Shown piece after piece: positions 26,326-35,470 of a DNA stretch of 64,000 nucleotides. Source of the stretch: Bacterioplanoides sp965219715 (GTDB taxonomy: Bacteria; Pseudomonadota; Gammaproteobacteria; Pseudomonadales; Oceanobacteraceae); NCBI RefSeq assembly GCF_965219715.1, contig NZ_OZ244785.1:2356001-2420000 (forward strand). Reading direction: 5' to 3'. The notes under the pieces were generated by a model, which was not told where the DNA came from, did not search any database, and saw only the letters and a program-made list of their open reading frames with translations. The stretch's first letter is position 1; every line of letters starts with the position of its first letter. Both the position numbers and the translations under genes were made by a program.

Positions 26326-27744
26326 TTAGACATTTAAATAGTCCAGAATGCCTTCTGCAGCTTGGCGGCCTTCCCAGATTGCCGTAACAACCAGGTCAGA
26401 ACCACGTACCATGTCACCACCGGCGAAAACTTTCGGATTAGTGGTCTGGAACTTAAATTCCTGCTCTTCTGGTGCAACCACGCCATTCCAGCTATTCAGC
26501 TCAATGCCGAAATCCTTGAACCAAGGCGCTGGGCTAGGGCGGAAACCAAAGGCTACCAGTACCGCATCCGCAGGCAGAATCTCTTCTGAACCTTCTACGA
26601 CTTGTGGGCGACGACGGCCGTTTTCGTCCGGTTCACCCATTTCAGTAGTCACAACCTTAACGCCTTCAACCTTGTTTTCGCCAACAATAGCAACCGGCTG
26701 GCGGTTAAACAGGAACTGCACACCTTCTTCGCGGGCATTCTGAACTTCACGCACAGAACCCGGCATATTGGCTTCGTCACGACGATAAGCACAGGTAACA
26801 GTATCGGCATCCTGACGGATCGAGGTACGGTTACAGTCCATCGCAGTGTCACCACCACCCAGAACCACAACTTTTTTACCTTTCATATCGATAAAGTCAG
26901 CAGCGTCTTTTTCAAAGCCCAGATTCCGGTTTACATTAGCAATCAGGAAATCCAATGCATCGTGTACACCCGGCAAATCTTCGCCTGGGAAACCACCTTT
27001 CATATAGTTGTAGGTACCCATACCCAGGAACACGGAATCGAACTCATCGATAATGCTCTGGAAATCGACGTCTTTACCCACTTCGGTGTTCAGACGGAAT
27101 TCCACACCCATACCTTCGAAAACTTCGCGACGGTTAGCCATCACGCTTTTCTCCAGCTTGAATTCAGGAATACCGAAGGTCAGCAGACCACCAATTTCCG
27201 GGTACTTATCAAATACCACTGGAGTAACGCCGTTACGCACCAGAATATCCGCCGCACCTAAACCCGCTGGGCCTGCACCAATAATGGCAACACGCTTACC
27301 GGTTGGCACAACCTTGCTCATATCCGGGCGCCAGCCCATAGCAAAAGCGGTATCGGTAATGTATTTCTCAACATTACCAATGGTTACTGCGCCAAAACCG
27401 TCGTTCAGGGTACATGAACCTTCACACAGACGATCCTGTGGACAAACACGACCACAGACTTCTGGCAACGTGTTGGTCTGATGACTCAGCTCAACCGCTT
27501 CCATGATGTTGCCTTCGCTGGCCAGTTTCAGCCAGTTAGGAATAAAGTTGTGAACCGGGCATTTCCATTCGCAGTATGGGTTACCACATTCCAGACAACG
27601 GTGCGCCTGATCGGTTACCTGCTCCTGCTGGAACGGCTCGTAAATCTCGACAAACTCTGCTTTACGCGTAGTGACGGATTTCTTAGATGGGTCTTGGCGA
27701 CCCACCTCTACAAACTGAAAATTATTATTCAGACGTTGTGACAT
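26326..27744 (-). CDS. gltD: Glutamate synthase (NADPH) small subunit
   Basis: The beta subunit, 472 residues, passes electrons from NADPH to the large subunit for glutamate formation from glutamine and 2-oxoglutarate. Cys motifs CLECGNPYCEWKCPV and CGRVCPQDRLCEGSC near residues 46-110 bind [4Fe-4S] clusters. The FAD site is VAIIGAGPAGLGAA and the NADPH site VVVLGGGDTAMDC. The length is normal for the family. It lies 29 bases after gltB and is co-transcribed with it. Confidence 0.96.
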   Translation of the reverse strand: MSQRLNNNFQFVEVGRQDPSKKSVTTRKAEFVEIYEPFQQEQVTDQAHRCLECGNPYCEWKCPVHNFIPNWLKLASEGNIMEAVELSHQTNTLPEVCGRVCPQDRLCEGSCTLNDGFGAVTIGNVEKYITDTAFAMGWRPDMSKVVPTGKRVAIIGAGPAGLGAADILVRNGVTPVVFDKYPEIGGLLTFGIPEFKLEKSVMANRREVFEGMGVEFRLNTEVGKDVDFQSIIDEFDSVFLGMGTYNYMKGGFPGEDLPGVHDALDFLIANVNRNLGFEKDAADFIDMKGKKVVVLGGGDTAMDCNRTSIRQDADTVTCAYRRDEANMPGSVREVQNAREEGVQFLFNRQPVAIVGENKVEGVKVVTTEMGEPDENGRRRPQVVEGSEEILPADAVLVAFGFRPSPAPWFKDFGIELNSWNGVVAPEEQEFKFQTTNPKVFAGGDMVRGSDLVVTAIWEGRQAAEGILDYLNV

Positions 27745-27773
27745 CTTGAACCTCTCTCTCTCGTCCCAGCCAA

Positions 27774-30700
27774 TTACTCAGGACGAGCACGGGTGCTGTT
27801 CAGTAATTGTTGTAAGTCAGCGGCTTTTGGCTTAACCAGCCAGAATTTGCCGATAAAGCCGTCGAAATCATCAAGGATTTCCTGACCCCAGGCGCTGCCG
27901 GTCTCTGCCACGAACTCTTTAATCACGCCGCGCAGATGGTTGCGATGGCCACCCATTTCTTCGTTGGCGATACGGTGGATATCCACCAGTTCATGGTTGT
28001 ACTGATCAACAAAGGTGTTGTTCTGATCCAGCACGTAAGCAAAACCACCGGTCATGCCCGCACCGAAGTTGTAACCGGTATCACCCAGCACACAGATCAT
28101 ACCGCCGGTCATGTATTCACAGCAGTGGTCACCAGCACCTTCAACAACCGCATGAGCACCGGAGTTACGCACACCAAAACGCTCACCCGCACGGCCAGCT
28201 GCCAGGAGCTTACCGCCGGTTGCACCGTACAGACAGGTGTTACCTACGATCGAAGTATCGTTGGTCTTGAATTCAGAACCCTGTGGCGGACGAATTACCA
28301 GCTTACCGCCAGTCATGCCTTTACCCACGTAGTCGTTGGCGTCACCTTCCAGGATCATTTCCAGACCACCGGCGTTCCAAACACCAAACGACTGACCAGC
28401 AATACCGGTCAGATTCAGGCGAACAGGCTTGTCAGCCATGCCCTGGTTGCCGTGGCGCTTAGCAATTTCACCCGACAGGCGAGCACCAACAGAACGGTCA
28501 CAGTTGGTGATATGGAACTCGAATTCACCGCCCGCTTTGTTTTCAATCGCAGACAGAGTTTCTTCCACCATACGCTCAGCCAGCAGACCTTCATCGTATG
28601 GCTTGTTGCGCTCAACTTCACAAGTGTGAGGCTTATCAGCCGGAATCAGATCGTTGCTGATGATTGGCGTCAGGTCCAGGTTACGCTGCTTCGCCGTGTT
28701 ACCTTCCAGCATTTCTAGCAGGTCGGTACGGCCAACCAGCTCTTCCATAGTGCGCACACCAACAGAAGCCATCCAGCCACGAATCTCTTCAGCAACAAAA
28801 CGGAAATAGTTCTTAACCATATCGGCAGTACCGATATAGTGCTTATCACGCAGATTGTCGTTCTGAGTTGCAACACCGGTTGCACAGTTGTTCAGGTGGC
28901 AGATACGCAGGTATTTACAACCTACCGCAACCATTGGCAGGGTTCCGAAACCGAAGGACTCAGCACCCAGAATCGCAGCCTTAACCACGTCCAGACCAGA
29001 CTTCAGACCACCGTCAGTTTGTACACGAACCTTGCCACGCAGATCATTACCACGCAGCGCCTGATGCGCTTCAGACAGACCCAGTTCCCATGGAGAACCA
29101 GCGTACTTAATAGACGTTAGTGGAGAGGCCGCAGTACCACCGTCGTAACCAGAGATGGTAATCAGGTCAGCGTAGGCTTTAGCAACACCAGCAGCGATGG
29201 TGCCAACACCCGGCTCAGATACCAGTTTCACAGAAACCAGCGCCTGAGGGTTTACCTGCTTCAGATCGTAGATCAGCTGGGCTAAATCTTCGATCGAATA
29301 AATATCGTGGTGCGGTGGTGGTGAAATCAGAGTCACACCCGGCACCGAGTAACGCAGAGTCGCGATCAGGTCGTTTACCTTACCACCCGGCAGCTGACCA
29401 CCTTCACCTGGCTTGGCACCCTGCGCCACTTTAATCTGCAGCACTTGAGCGCTGGACAGATAATGTGGAGTTACACCAAAACGGCCAGAGGCGATCTGCT
29501 TGATCTTAGAGTTACGGGAAGTGCCGTAACGCAGCGGATCTTCACCACCTTCACCGGAGTTAGAGCGACCACCCAGTTCGTTCATCGCTTCGGCTAATGC
29601 TTCGTGTGCTTCCGGAGACAGAGCACCGAGCGACATAGCGGCGGTATCGAAACGAGGGAAAATCTTCTCAGCCGGCTCAACTTCAGAGATGTCGATGGCA
29701 TCCACATCTTTACGCAGAGACAACAGGTCACGAATGGTTGCAGTCGGACGCTCATTAACCAGCTCAGCAAAACGGTCATACGCTGCTTGGCTGTTAGTTT
29801 GCACCGCTTCCTGGATGTTTTTGATCACATCCGGGTTGTACGCGTGGTATTCACCACCGTGTACGTATTTCAGCAGGCCACCTTGTTCCAGCTTCTTACG
29901 CTTTTTCCAGGCAACGTTTTTGATGATGCCCAGATCGTCTTCGAAGTCACAGAAGTCAGCACCTTCAATACGGCTGGTCACACCGCAGAAACACAGATCC
30001 ACTACGTCTTTGCTCAGACCAACCGCCTCAAACAGCTGGGAGCCACGGTAAGAAGCAATGGTGGAGATACCCATCTTCGACATGATCTTCAGCAGGCCCT
30101 TACGGATTGCCTTACGGAAGTTCTGATGAGACTTCAGCGGATCGCCCAGCAGCTCATTGGTGCGGTGCAGATCAGTTAATACGTCGTAAGCTAACCATGG
30201 GTATACGGCCGTTGCACCGAAGCCCAGCAGTACAGCAAAGTGATGTGCATCACGGGCAGCACCGGTTTCAACCACGATGTTACCGTTGGTACGCAGACCT
30301 TTTTGTACCAAGCGGTGGTGAACCGCACCAGTCGCCATTGGCGCCGGGATCAGCATCTGATCTTCGCTTACTTCGCGGTCAGACAGAATCAGAATAACGC
30401 TGCCATCACGTACCGCTTGTTCCGCTTTATCAGCCAGGTCAACAATCGCTTGCTTCAGGCCAACAGCCGGATCAAACGCCATGCTCAGCTTGATGTGTTT
30501 GAACGCTTCTTTGCCGGTATTCATCAGACCAACAAACTTCAGCGGCGACAGCACTGGCGAAGTCAGGATGATACGGTTAGCGTGTTCAGCGGTTTCGTCG
30601 AATACGTTTTTCTCGCCACCAATACAGGTTTCCAGCGACATTACGATCGCTTCACGCAGCGGATCGATTGGCGGGTTTGTTACCTGAGCAAATTGCTGAC

Positions 30701-32222
30701 GGAAATAATCAGCAACGTGGCGAACACGGCTCGACAATACCGCCATCGGCGTGTCATCACCCATAGAACCGGTTGCTTCCTGGCCACCTTCAGCCATTGG
30801 ACGCAGAACCTGGTCACGTTCTTCGTTGGTGATTAAGTGTAATTTCTGGTGAGTATTTAACTCATCGCCGGTCATATCTTCCAGGCCAGCGTGTTGCAGC
30901 TGTAACTGGCTTTCGATACGAATAGCGTTTTCTTTCAGCCACTGTTTGTATGGCTGAGACTGCTTCAGGGCATTATCGATATCATCGGTATGCAGCAGCT
31001 TGCCTTCCTGGGTGTCGATGGCCAGCATCTGACCGGGACCAACACGGCCTTTAGCAACCACATCTTCCGGCTTGTAGTCGTAGGTACCAATTTCAGAAGC
31101 AACAGTAATGAAGTTGTTCTTGGTGATTACCCAGCGCGAAGGACGCAGACCGTTACGGTCCAGGCCACACACCGCATAACGGCCATCGGTGATTACCAGA
31201 CCGGCCGGACCATCCCATGGCTCCATATGCATGGAGTTGTATTCGTAGAACGCACGCAGATCAGCATCCATGGTTTCCACATTCTGCCAGGCAGGTGGAA
31301 TCATCATACGAACCGCACGGAACAGGTTCATACCACCCGTCGCCAACAGCTCCAGCATGTTATCCATTGAGGACGAGTCGGAACCGGTGGTGTTTACGAT
31401 CGGCGCCAGATCCTGCAGGTTTGGCAGCAGCTCACTGTTGAACTGGCTGGCACGGGCGTTAGCCCAGTTGCGGTTACCTTTAATGGTGTTAATTTCACCA
31501 TTGTGCGCCAGCATGCGGAATGGCTGAGCCAGAGGCCAGCGTGGCATGGTATTGGTTGAGAAACGTTGGTGGAATACACAAATTGCGGTTTCCAGACGCT
31601 TATCACCTAAATCCAGATAGAAGTTAGGCAGGTCAACCGGCATTGTCAGACCTTTGTACGACAGTACTTTGTCGGACAGGCTGGCAATATAGAAATCAGG
31701 ATATTCATCCAGTGCTTTTTCAGCAAAGCGGCGCGCATAAAACAGCTTAACAGCCAGCTGTTGTTCGCTCAGCTCTTCTGCCGGAGCAACAAAAATCTGC
31801 TCAAAACGCGGCAGGCAGTCGATCGCCATCGGTCCCAGACAATCATTGCTGGTTGGCACGGTACGCCAGCCCAGAACATTCAGCCCCTGACCTTTGATAG
31901 CTTCTTCTACAGCTGCTTTCTGTTTCTCAAAAATGGCCTGATCCAGGTCCATAAACAACATACCAACGGCATATTGTTGCGGCAGAGTAATACCCGCTTC
32001 CTGGGTTACAGCACGCAGAAATGAATCCGGTTTTTGCAGCAATAAGCCACAACCATCACCGGTTTTACCGTCAGCAGCGATGCCGCCACGGTGTGTCATG
32101 CACGTTAAGGATTCGATTGCTGTGGTTAGCAGCTCGTGACTCGGTTGGCCTTCTAAATGGGCTAATAATCCGAATCCGCAGTTGTCCTTAAAGTCGCCTG
32201 GAGTATACAGACCAGTTCTCAT
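27774..32222 (-). CDS. gltB: Glutamate synthase (NADPH) large subunit
   Basis: The alpha subunit, 1,482 residues from ATG 32222. The start at 32270 would add a 16-residue extension unlike the family. The short propeptide ends before DNCGFGLLAHLEG, whose Cys becomes the N-terminal nucleophile of the class II glutaminase domain. The FMN-binding synthase domain spans about 780-1190 (SGEGGEDPLRYG, QIASGRFGVTPHYL, SGYDGGTAASPLTS), with a 3Fe-4S site at CKYLRICHLNNCATG. The C-terminal beta-helix (GQSFGVWNAGGLEM, GATGGKLLAAGRAGERFGVRNSG) is complete. It is the main route of ammonium assimilation together with glutamine synthetase. Confidence 0.97.
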   Translation of the reverse strand: MRTGLYTPGDFKDNCGFGLLAHLEGQPSHELLTTAIESLTCMTHRGGIAADGKTGDGCGLLLQKPDSFLRAVTQEAGITLPQQYAVGMLFMDLDQAIFEKQKAAVEEAIKGQGLNVLGWRTVPTSNDCLGPMAIDCLPRFEQIFVAPAEELSEQQLAVKLFYARRFAEKALDEYPDFYIASLSDKVLSYKGLTMPVDLPNFYLDLGDKRLETAICVFHQRFSTNTMPRWPLAQPFRMLAHNGEINTIKGNRNWANARASQFNSELLPNLQDLAPIVNTTGSDSSSMDNMLELLATGGMNLFRAVRMMIPPAWQNVETMDADLRAFYEYNSMHMEPWDGPAGLVITDGRYAVCGLDRNGLRPSRWVITKNNFITVASEIGTYDYKPEDVVAKGRVGPGQMLAIDTQEGKLLHTDDIDNALKQSQPYKQWLKENAIRIESQLQLQHAGLEDMTGDELNTHQKLHLITNEERDQVLRPMAEGGQEATGSMGDDTPMAVLSSRVRHVADYFRQQFAQVTNPPIDPLREAIVMSLETCIGGEKNVFDETAEHANRIILTSPVLSPLKFVGLMNTGKEAFKHIKLSMAFDPAVGLKQAIVDLADKAEQAVRDGSVILILSDREVSEDQMLIPAPMATGAVHHRLVQKGLRTNGNIVVETGAARDAHHFAVLLGFGATAVYPWLAYDVLTDLHRTNELLGDPLKSHQNFRKAIRKGLLKIMSKMGISTIASYRGSQLFEAVGLSKDVVDLCFCGVTSRIEGADFCDFEDDLGIIKNVAWKKRKKLEQGGLLKYVHGGEYHAYNPDVIKNIQEAVQTNSQAAYDRFAELVNERPTATIRDLLSLRKDVDAIDISEVEPAEKIFPRFDTAAMSLGALSPEAHEALAEAMNELGGRSNSGEGGEDPLRYGTSRNSKIKQIASGRFGVTPHYLSSAQVLQIKVAQGAKPGEGGQLPGGKVNDLIATLRYSVPGVTLISPPPHHDIYSIEDLAQLIYDLKQVNPQALVSVKLVSEPGVGTIAAGVAKAYADLITISGYDGGTAASPLTSIKYAGSPWELGLSEAHQALRGNDLRGKVRVQTDGGLKSGLDVVKAAILGAESFGFGTLPMVAVGCKYLRICHLNNCATGVATQNDNLRDKHYIGTADMVKNYFRFVAEEIRGWMASVGVRTMEELVGRTDLLEMLEGNTAKQRNLDLTPIISNDLIPADKPHTCEVERNKPYDEGLLAERMVEETLSAIENKAGGEFEFHITNCDRSVGARLSGEIAKRHGNQGMADKPVRLNLTGIAGQSFGVWNAGGLEMILEGDANDYVGKGMTGGKLVIRPPQGSEFKTNDTSIVGNTCLYGATGGKLLAAGRAGERFGVRNSGAHAVVEGAGDHCCEYMTGGMICVLGDTGYNFGAGMTGGFAYVLDQNNTFVDQYNHELVDIHRIANEEMGGHRNHLRGVIKEFVAETGSAWGQEILDDFDGFIGKFWLVKPKAADLQQLLNSTRARPE

Positions 32223-32384
32223 AGAACAGCTCTCATCAGTAAAAAAACGATTTAAATCAAGGGCTTGCAAAGCCTAAGCGCTCAAAAAATGAGCAACATC
32301 GAGACAAAAGGACGCTCATTCTACACATCTCAGCGCCTTGCCACAAATTTGACTGGGGATAGATCAGAGTTTGATCAGGTAGAA

Positions 32385-33839
32385 CTACTTACGCTCTTTC
32401 AGTAGTTTTTGAACAGCCTGCACATCTTTTATCCAGGGTGTTTGACTGCGTAACTGGGCAGGCATCGCAGCAACCGCTTTTTTAGCAGCAGCACGATTCG
32501 GATAAATTCCGGCAACAACAACATGCCAGTCTTTGCCTTTGTGCCGGGATTTATACAGGAATAAATCAGATCCTGTCTTCCCACTCCAACGAGCGATGAA
32601 GCTTTCGGCACCGGCAATATTGTAAAAACCGGATAACTGAGCCACAAAACCGGAGGCATTCAGCAGTGCCTGCTCATTAGCAGAATACTCTACCGATTTA
32701 CTTGCAGGTACTTGCGCTGCTAGCGACTCTTCCGCAGCACCAGAGTCAGACGGTTGTGGCTCTGCTGTCTCGGTGGCAATATCCTGAGACGGCTGATAAT
32801 TAAAGTCTGGTTCATCCTCAACGACAACTTCAGCGATATTGGGATCTACTGCTGGCAGTGCGTTTTCCCTACTGGCGTCACCATCAATCACGGCAACCGC
32901 CGCATCAGAAACCACGACTTCCTCAGGGAAAACAAGCTCCGCTTCAGCTTCTGGCGATTCAAGAGTCGCCAGCAATGCTTCCTCCGGTGACAACTCAGGC
33001 TCCACATCACCCTGATAAAGAAATGACATCAGTAACGCTGCTGCAACACCACACACGGCAACAATATGTGTTAACGGAAAGCGAGTTTTAGTGTCGCCAG
33101 CCGCGACCTCTTGAGCCTGACCTGAGGCCAATAATAAATCCTCAAGCTCGCGTAAAAACAGCAGCGGCAGACCAGCAGAATTCTGAAATGCAAAACGGAT
33201 CTGATCATCAGCAAGCGCATCCGCACCAAAGACCTGGGCAGACAAACGTTTCGCGGCATCTTCGGTGAGAGGCTCAGGCTTCACGACATGAACCGGTGCC
33301 AGAGTTGGTGATTCTCGTAGGTTATTCTCGAAACCACGTGTGCCAAACAAGGCAAACGATAACGCCTGAGGAGAGAGCAGCGCCAGGTGAGCAATATCAT
33401 TCAGGGTTTCTGTATCGAGCTGCTCTGCCTGATCAATAACGACAAGAGTGGAACGACCATCAGAGTAACGTTGGTCAGCCGCTTGCTTTATGGCATCTTT
33501 GGCCTCGGCAAGGTTATCGGACAGCTGGGGAAGGTCCCAGTGAGCTGCAATTGAAGTGAGAATACTCATCTGACTTGTCATCAGATCGGCATTCAGGCTA
33601 AGCGTGTCTTCCGGGTCTTCACGCTGCGCTGACAATGCGGTTGCAAGTGTGGTTTTGCCAATACCAGCAGAGCCGGAGACAACGACCAATAGCTCACTGT
33701 AGGAAGCGAGATGGGATAATAACTCCAGTGTTTCCTGCTGCTCTGGTAATAACTGCACAACAGGCTGGGAAAAGTTTTGCCCTAAGGCTGAACCACTCAG
33801 GGTTACCTCATCCATCTCAAGATGCAGATCGGTTTCCAT
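32385..33839 (-). CDS. damX: DamX-like AAA ATPase with SPOR domain
   Basis: A protein of 484 residues. An N-terminal AAA domain has Walker A VVSGSAGIGKTTLA and Walker B STLVVIDQAEQL. One membrane helix near residue 265 (IVAVCGVAAALLMSFLY) is followed by an acidic Glu/Ala/Pro linker and a C-terminal SPOR domain (about 400-484; FIARWSGKTGSDLFLYKSRH) that binds denuded septal peptidoglycan. This matches DamX of cell division, including its place after aroB. ATG 33839 has GGGGA at a good distance; a TTG lies at 33857. Confidence 0.88.
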   Translation of the reverse strand: METDLHLEMDEVTLSGSALGQNFSQPVVQLLPEQQETLELLSHLASYSELLVVVSGSAGIGKTTLATALSAQREDPEDTLSLNADLMTSQMSILTSIAAHWDLPQLSDNLAEAKDAIKQAADQRYSDGRSTLVVIDQAEQLDTETLNDIAHLALLSPQALSFALFGTRGFENNLRESPTLAPVHVVKPEPLTEDAAKRLSAQVFGADALADDQIRFAFQNSAGLPLLFLRELEDLLLASGQAQEVAAGDTKTRFPLTHIVAVCGVAAALLMSFLYQGDVEPELSPEEALLATLESPEAEAELVFPEEVVVSDAAVAVIDGDASRENALPAVDPNIAEVVVEDEPDFNYQPSQDIATETAEPQPSDSGAAEESLAAQVPASKSVEYSANEQALLNASGFVAQLSGFYNIAGAESFIARWSGKTGSDLFLYKSRHKGKDWHVVVAGIYPNRAAAKKAVAAMPAQLRSQTPWIKDVQAVQKLLKERK

Positions 33840-33864
33840 AACTTTCCCCAATAGCAAAGCTGAC

Positions 33865-34956
33865 TCAGCAGCAGCCTAAGTTTTCTCCTGCAACCAGCGT
33901 TTCAGTTAACAGGCCTTTATCAATATCCGAAGTAATATAAGCCTCTCCGATACGCTTCAGCAATACCAGACGAATACTACCATCCAGTACTTTCTTATCC
34001 ACCTGCATACGCGAGGTGTAATCTTCCACTGACATATCCTTTGGACCAACAACTGGCAAGCCGGCTTCAATGAGCAACTCCCTCAGAGCACGTACTTGTT
34101 CTGCGGAAATATCCCCCATGCGATAACCCAGGTCTGCGGCCATCAACATGCCGGTTCCAACGGCTTCGCCGTGCAACCAATTGCCATATCCTTGGTGAGC
34201 CTCAATCGCATGACCGAACGTATGTCCAAGATTGAGAATGGCCCGAATACCGGCTTCAGTTTCATCCTGAGCCACAACATCGGCTTTATCCTGACAGGAC
34301 CGCTCGATCGCATACGCCAAGGCGTTACCATCTTTCGCCATCAAAGCAGCGGTATTTTGTTCAAGCCAGTTATAAAATTCGGAATCGCAAATCAGACCAT
34401 ATTTGATTACTTCTGCAATACCAGCTGATAACTCACGCTCAGGCAAGGTATTTAATGTGGCGGTATCGGCAATCACACACTGCGGCTGGTGAAATGCACC
34501 AATCATGTTTTTGCCCAACGGATGATTTACTGCGGTTTTTCCACCAACCGACGAATCAACCTGTGATAATAATGTAGTTGGCACCTGAATAAAGTTCACA
34601 CCACGCTGATAAGACGCAGCGGCGAATCCCGTCATATCACCAATTACTCCACCACCCAGAGCGATTAACGTGGTAGTGCGATTGTGCTGTTTTTCCAGCA
34701 GTGCATCGTAAATACGATTCAGGATTTCAAGATTTTTGTACTCTTCACCGTCTGGCAGAATAACCTCATCAACCCTGAAGTTAGTTAACGCACTCTTAAC
34801 CTTATCCAGATAAAGTGGCGCTACCGTTTCATTGGTAACGATGAGCACCTGGCTACCCTTGATATAAGGAGCATACAAAGACTCGTCAGCAATCAGATCA
34901 GTACCAATAAAAATCGGGTAGCTGCGCTCACCCAGGTCGACAGTCAATGTATTCAT
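33865..34956 (-). CDS. aroB: 3-dehydroquinate synthase
   Basis: The second shikimate-pathway enzyme, 363 residues, converts DAHP to 3-dehydroquinate with NAD+ and a divalent metal. Seen: LPDGEEYKN, ALGGGVIGDMTGFAAASYQRG, QVPTTLLSQVDSSVGGKTAVNHPLGKNM, and the metal-binding NLGHTFGHAIEA with LHGEAVGTGM. The length is normal. The stop-to-start distance from aroK is one base, so the two are translated together. Confidence 0.97.
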   Translation of the reverse strand: MNTLTVDLGERSYPIFIGTDLIADESLYAPYIKGSQVLIVTNETVAPLYLDKVKSALTNFRVDEVILPDGEEYKNLEILNRIYDALLEKQHNRTTTLIALGGGVIGDMTGFAAASYQRGVNFIQVPTTLLSQVDSSVGGKTAVNHPLGKNMIGAFHQPQCVIADTATLNTLPERELSAGIAEVIKYGLICDSEFYNWLEQNTAALMAKDGNALAYAIERSCQDKADVVAQDETEAGIRAILNLGHTFGHAIEAHQGYGNWLHGEAVGTGMLMAADLGYRMGDISAEQVRALRELLIEAGLPVVGPKDMSVEDYTSRMQVDKKVLDGSIRLVLLKRIGEAYITSDIDKGLLTETLVAGENLGCC

Positions 34957-34957
34957 A

Positions 34958-35467
34958 TTACTTCAGGCGTTTCTTCAGTTCATGGACAACCCATTTAGGG
35001 TTGCGTTGGTCGGTTTCGATGATGATATCAGCCACTTCGCGATATAAAGGATCCCGCACAGCAAACAGATCTCGCAGAATCTGCTCAGGGTTTTCCTGTT
35101 GTAATAGCGGCCGGTTCTTATCTTTAGCCGTGCGTGCCAGCTGCTGTTCAACCGAAGTACATAGATAAACCACCGTACCTCTGGCTGCCAGGTGCTGTCG
35201 GTTTACATCGCGCATTACAGCACCACCACCGGTTGCCAGCACGATTCCACCCATTTGAGTCAGTTCGTCGATAGCATGTTCTTCACGCTCTCGAAATCCT
35301 GCTTCCCCTTCCATATCAAAGATCCAGGGAATATTAGCGCCGCAGCGCTCTTCAATCACTTTATCGGAATCAAAGAATTCAGTATGTAGCTCAGAGGAAA
35401 GCAGACGGCCAATGGTGCTTTTACCAGCTCCCATTGGCCCTACAAGAAAGACAGAATGACGTTTCAT
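34958..35467 (-). CDS. aroK: Shikimate kinase
   Basis: The enzyme, 169 residues, phosphorylates shikimate at O3 with ATP. The P-loop GPMGAGKSTIGRLL is at residues 10-23, followed by the shikimate-binding FDSDKVIEERCGANIPWIF and ATGGGAVMRDVNRQHL. It is packed between pilQ and aroB, a common gammaproteobacterial order. Confidence 0.96.
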   Translation of the reverse strand: MKRHSVFLVGPMGAGKSTIGRLLSSELHTEFFDSDKVIEERCGANIPWIFDMEGEAGFREREEHAIDELTQMGGIVLATGGGAVMRDVNRQHLAARGTVVYLCTSVEQQLARTAKDKNRPLLQQENPEQILRDLFAVRDPLYREVADIIIETDQRNPKWVVHELKKRLK

Positions 35468-35470
35468 AAA

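Noticed and set aside
26602..27261. Plus-strand frame of 219 codons opposite gltD
   Set aside because: Antisense shadow of a strongly conserved gene; composition is typical of the complement of coding DNA.
27936..28718. Long plus-strand frame (260 codons) opposite gltB
   Set aside because: It lies wholly inside the glutamate synthase large subunit gene on the other strand, is rich in Thr, Val, His and Gln as expected of an antisense frame, and shows no domain.
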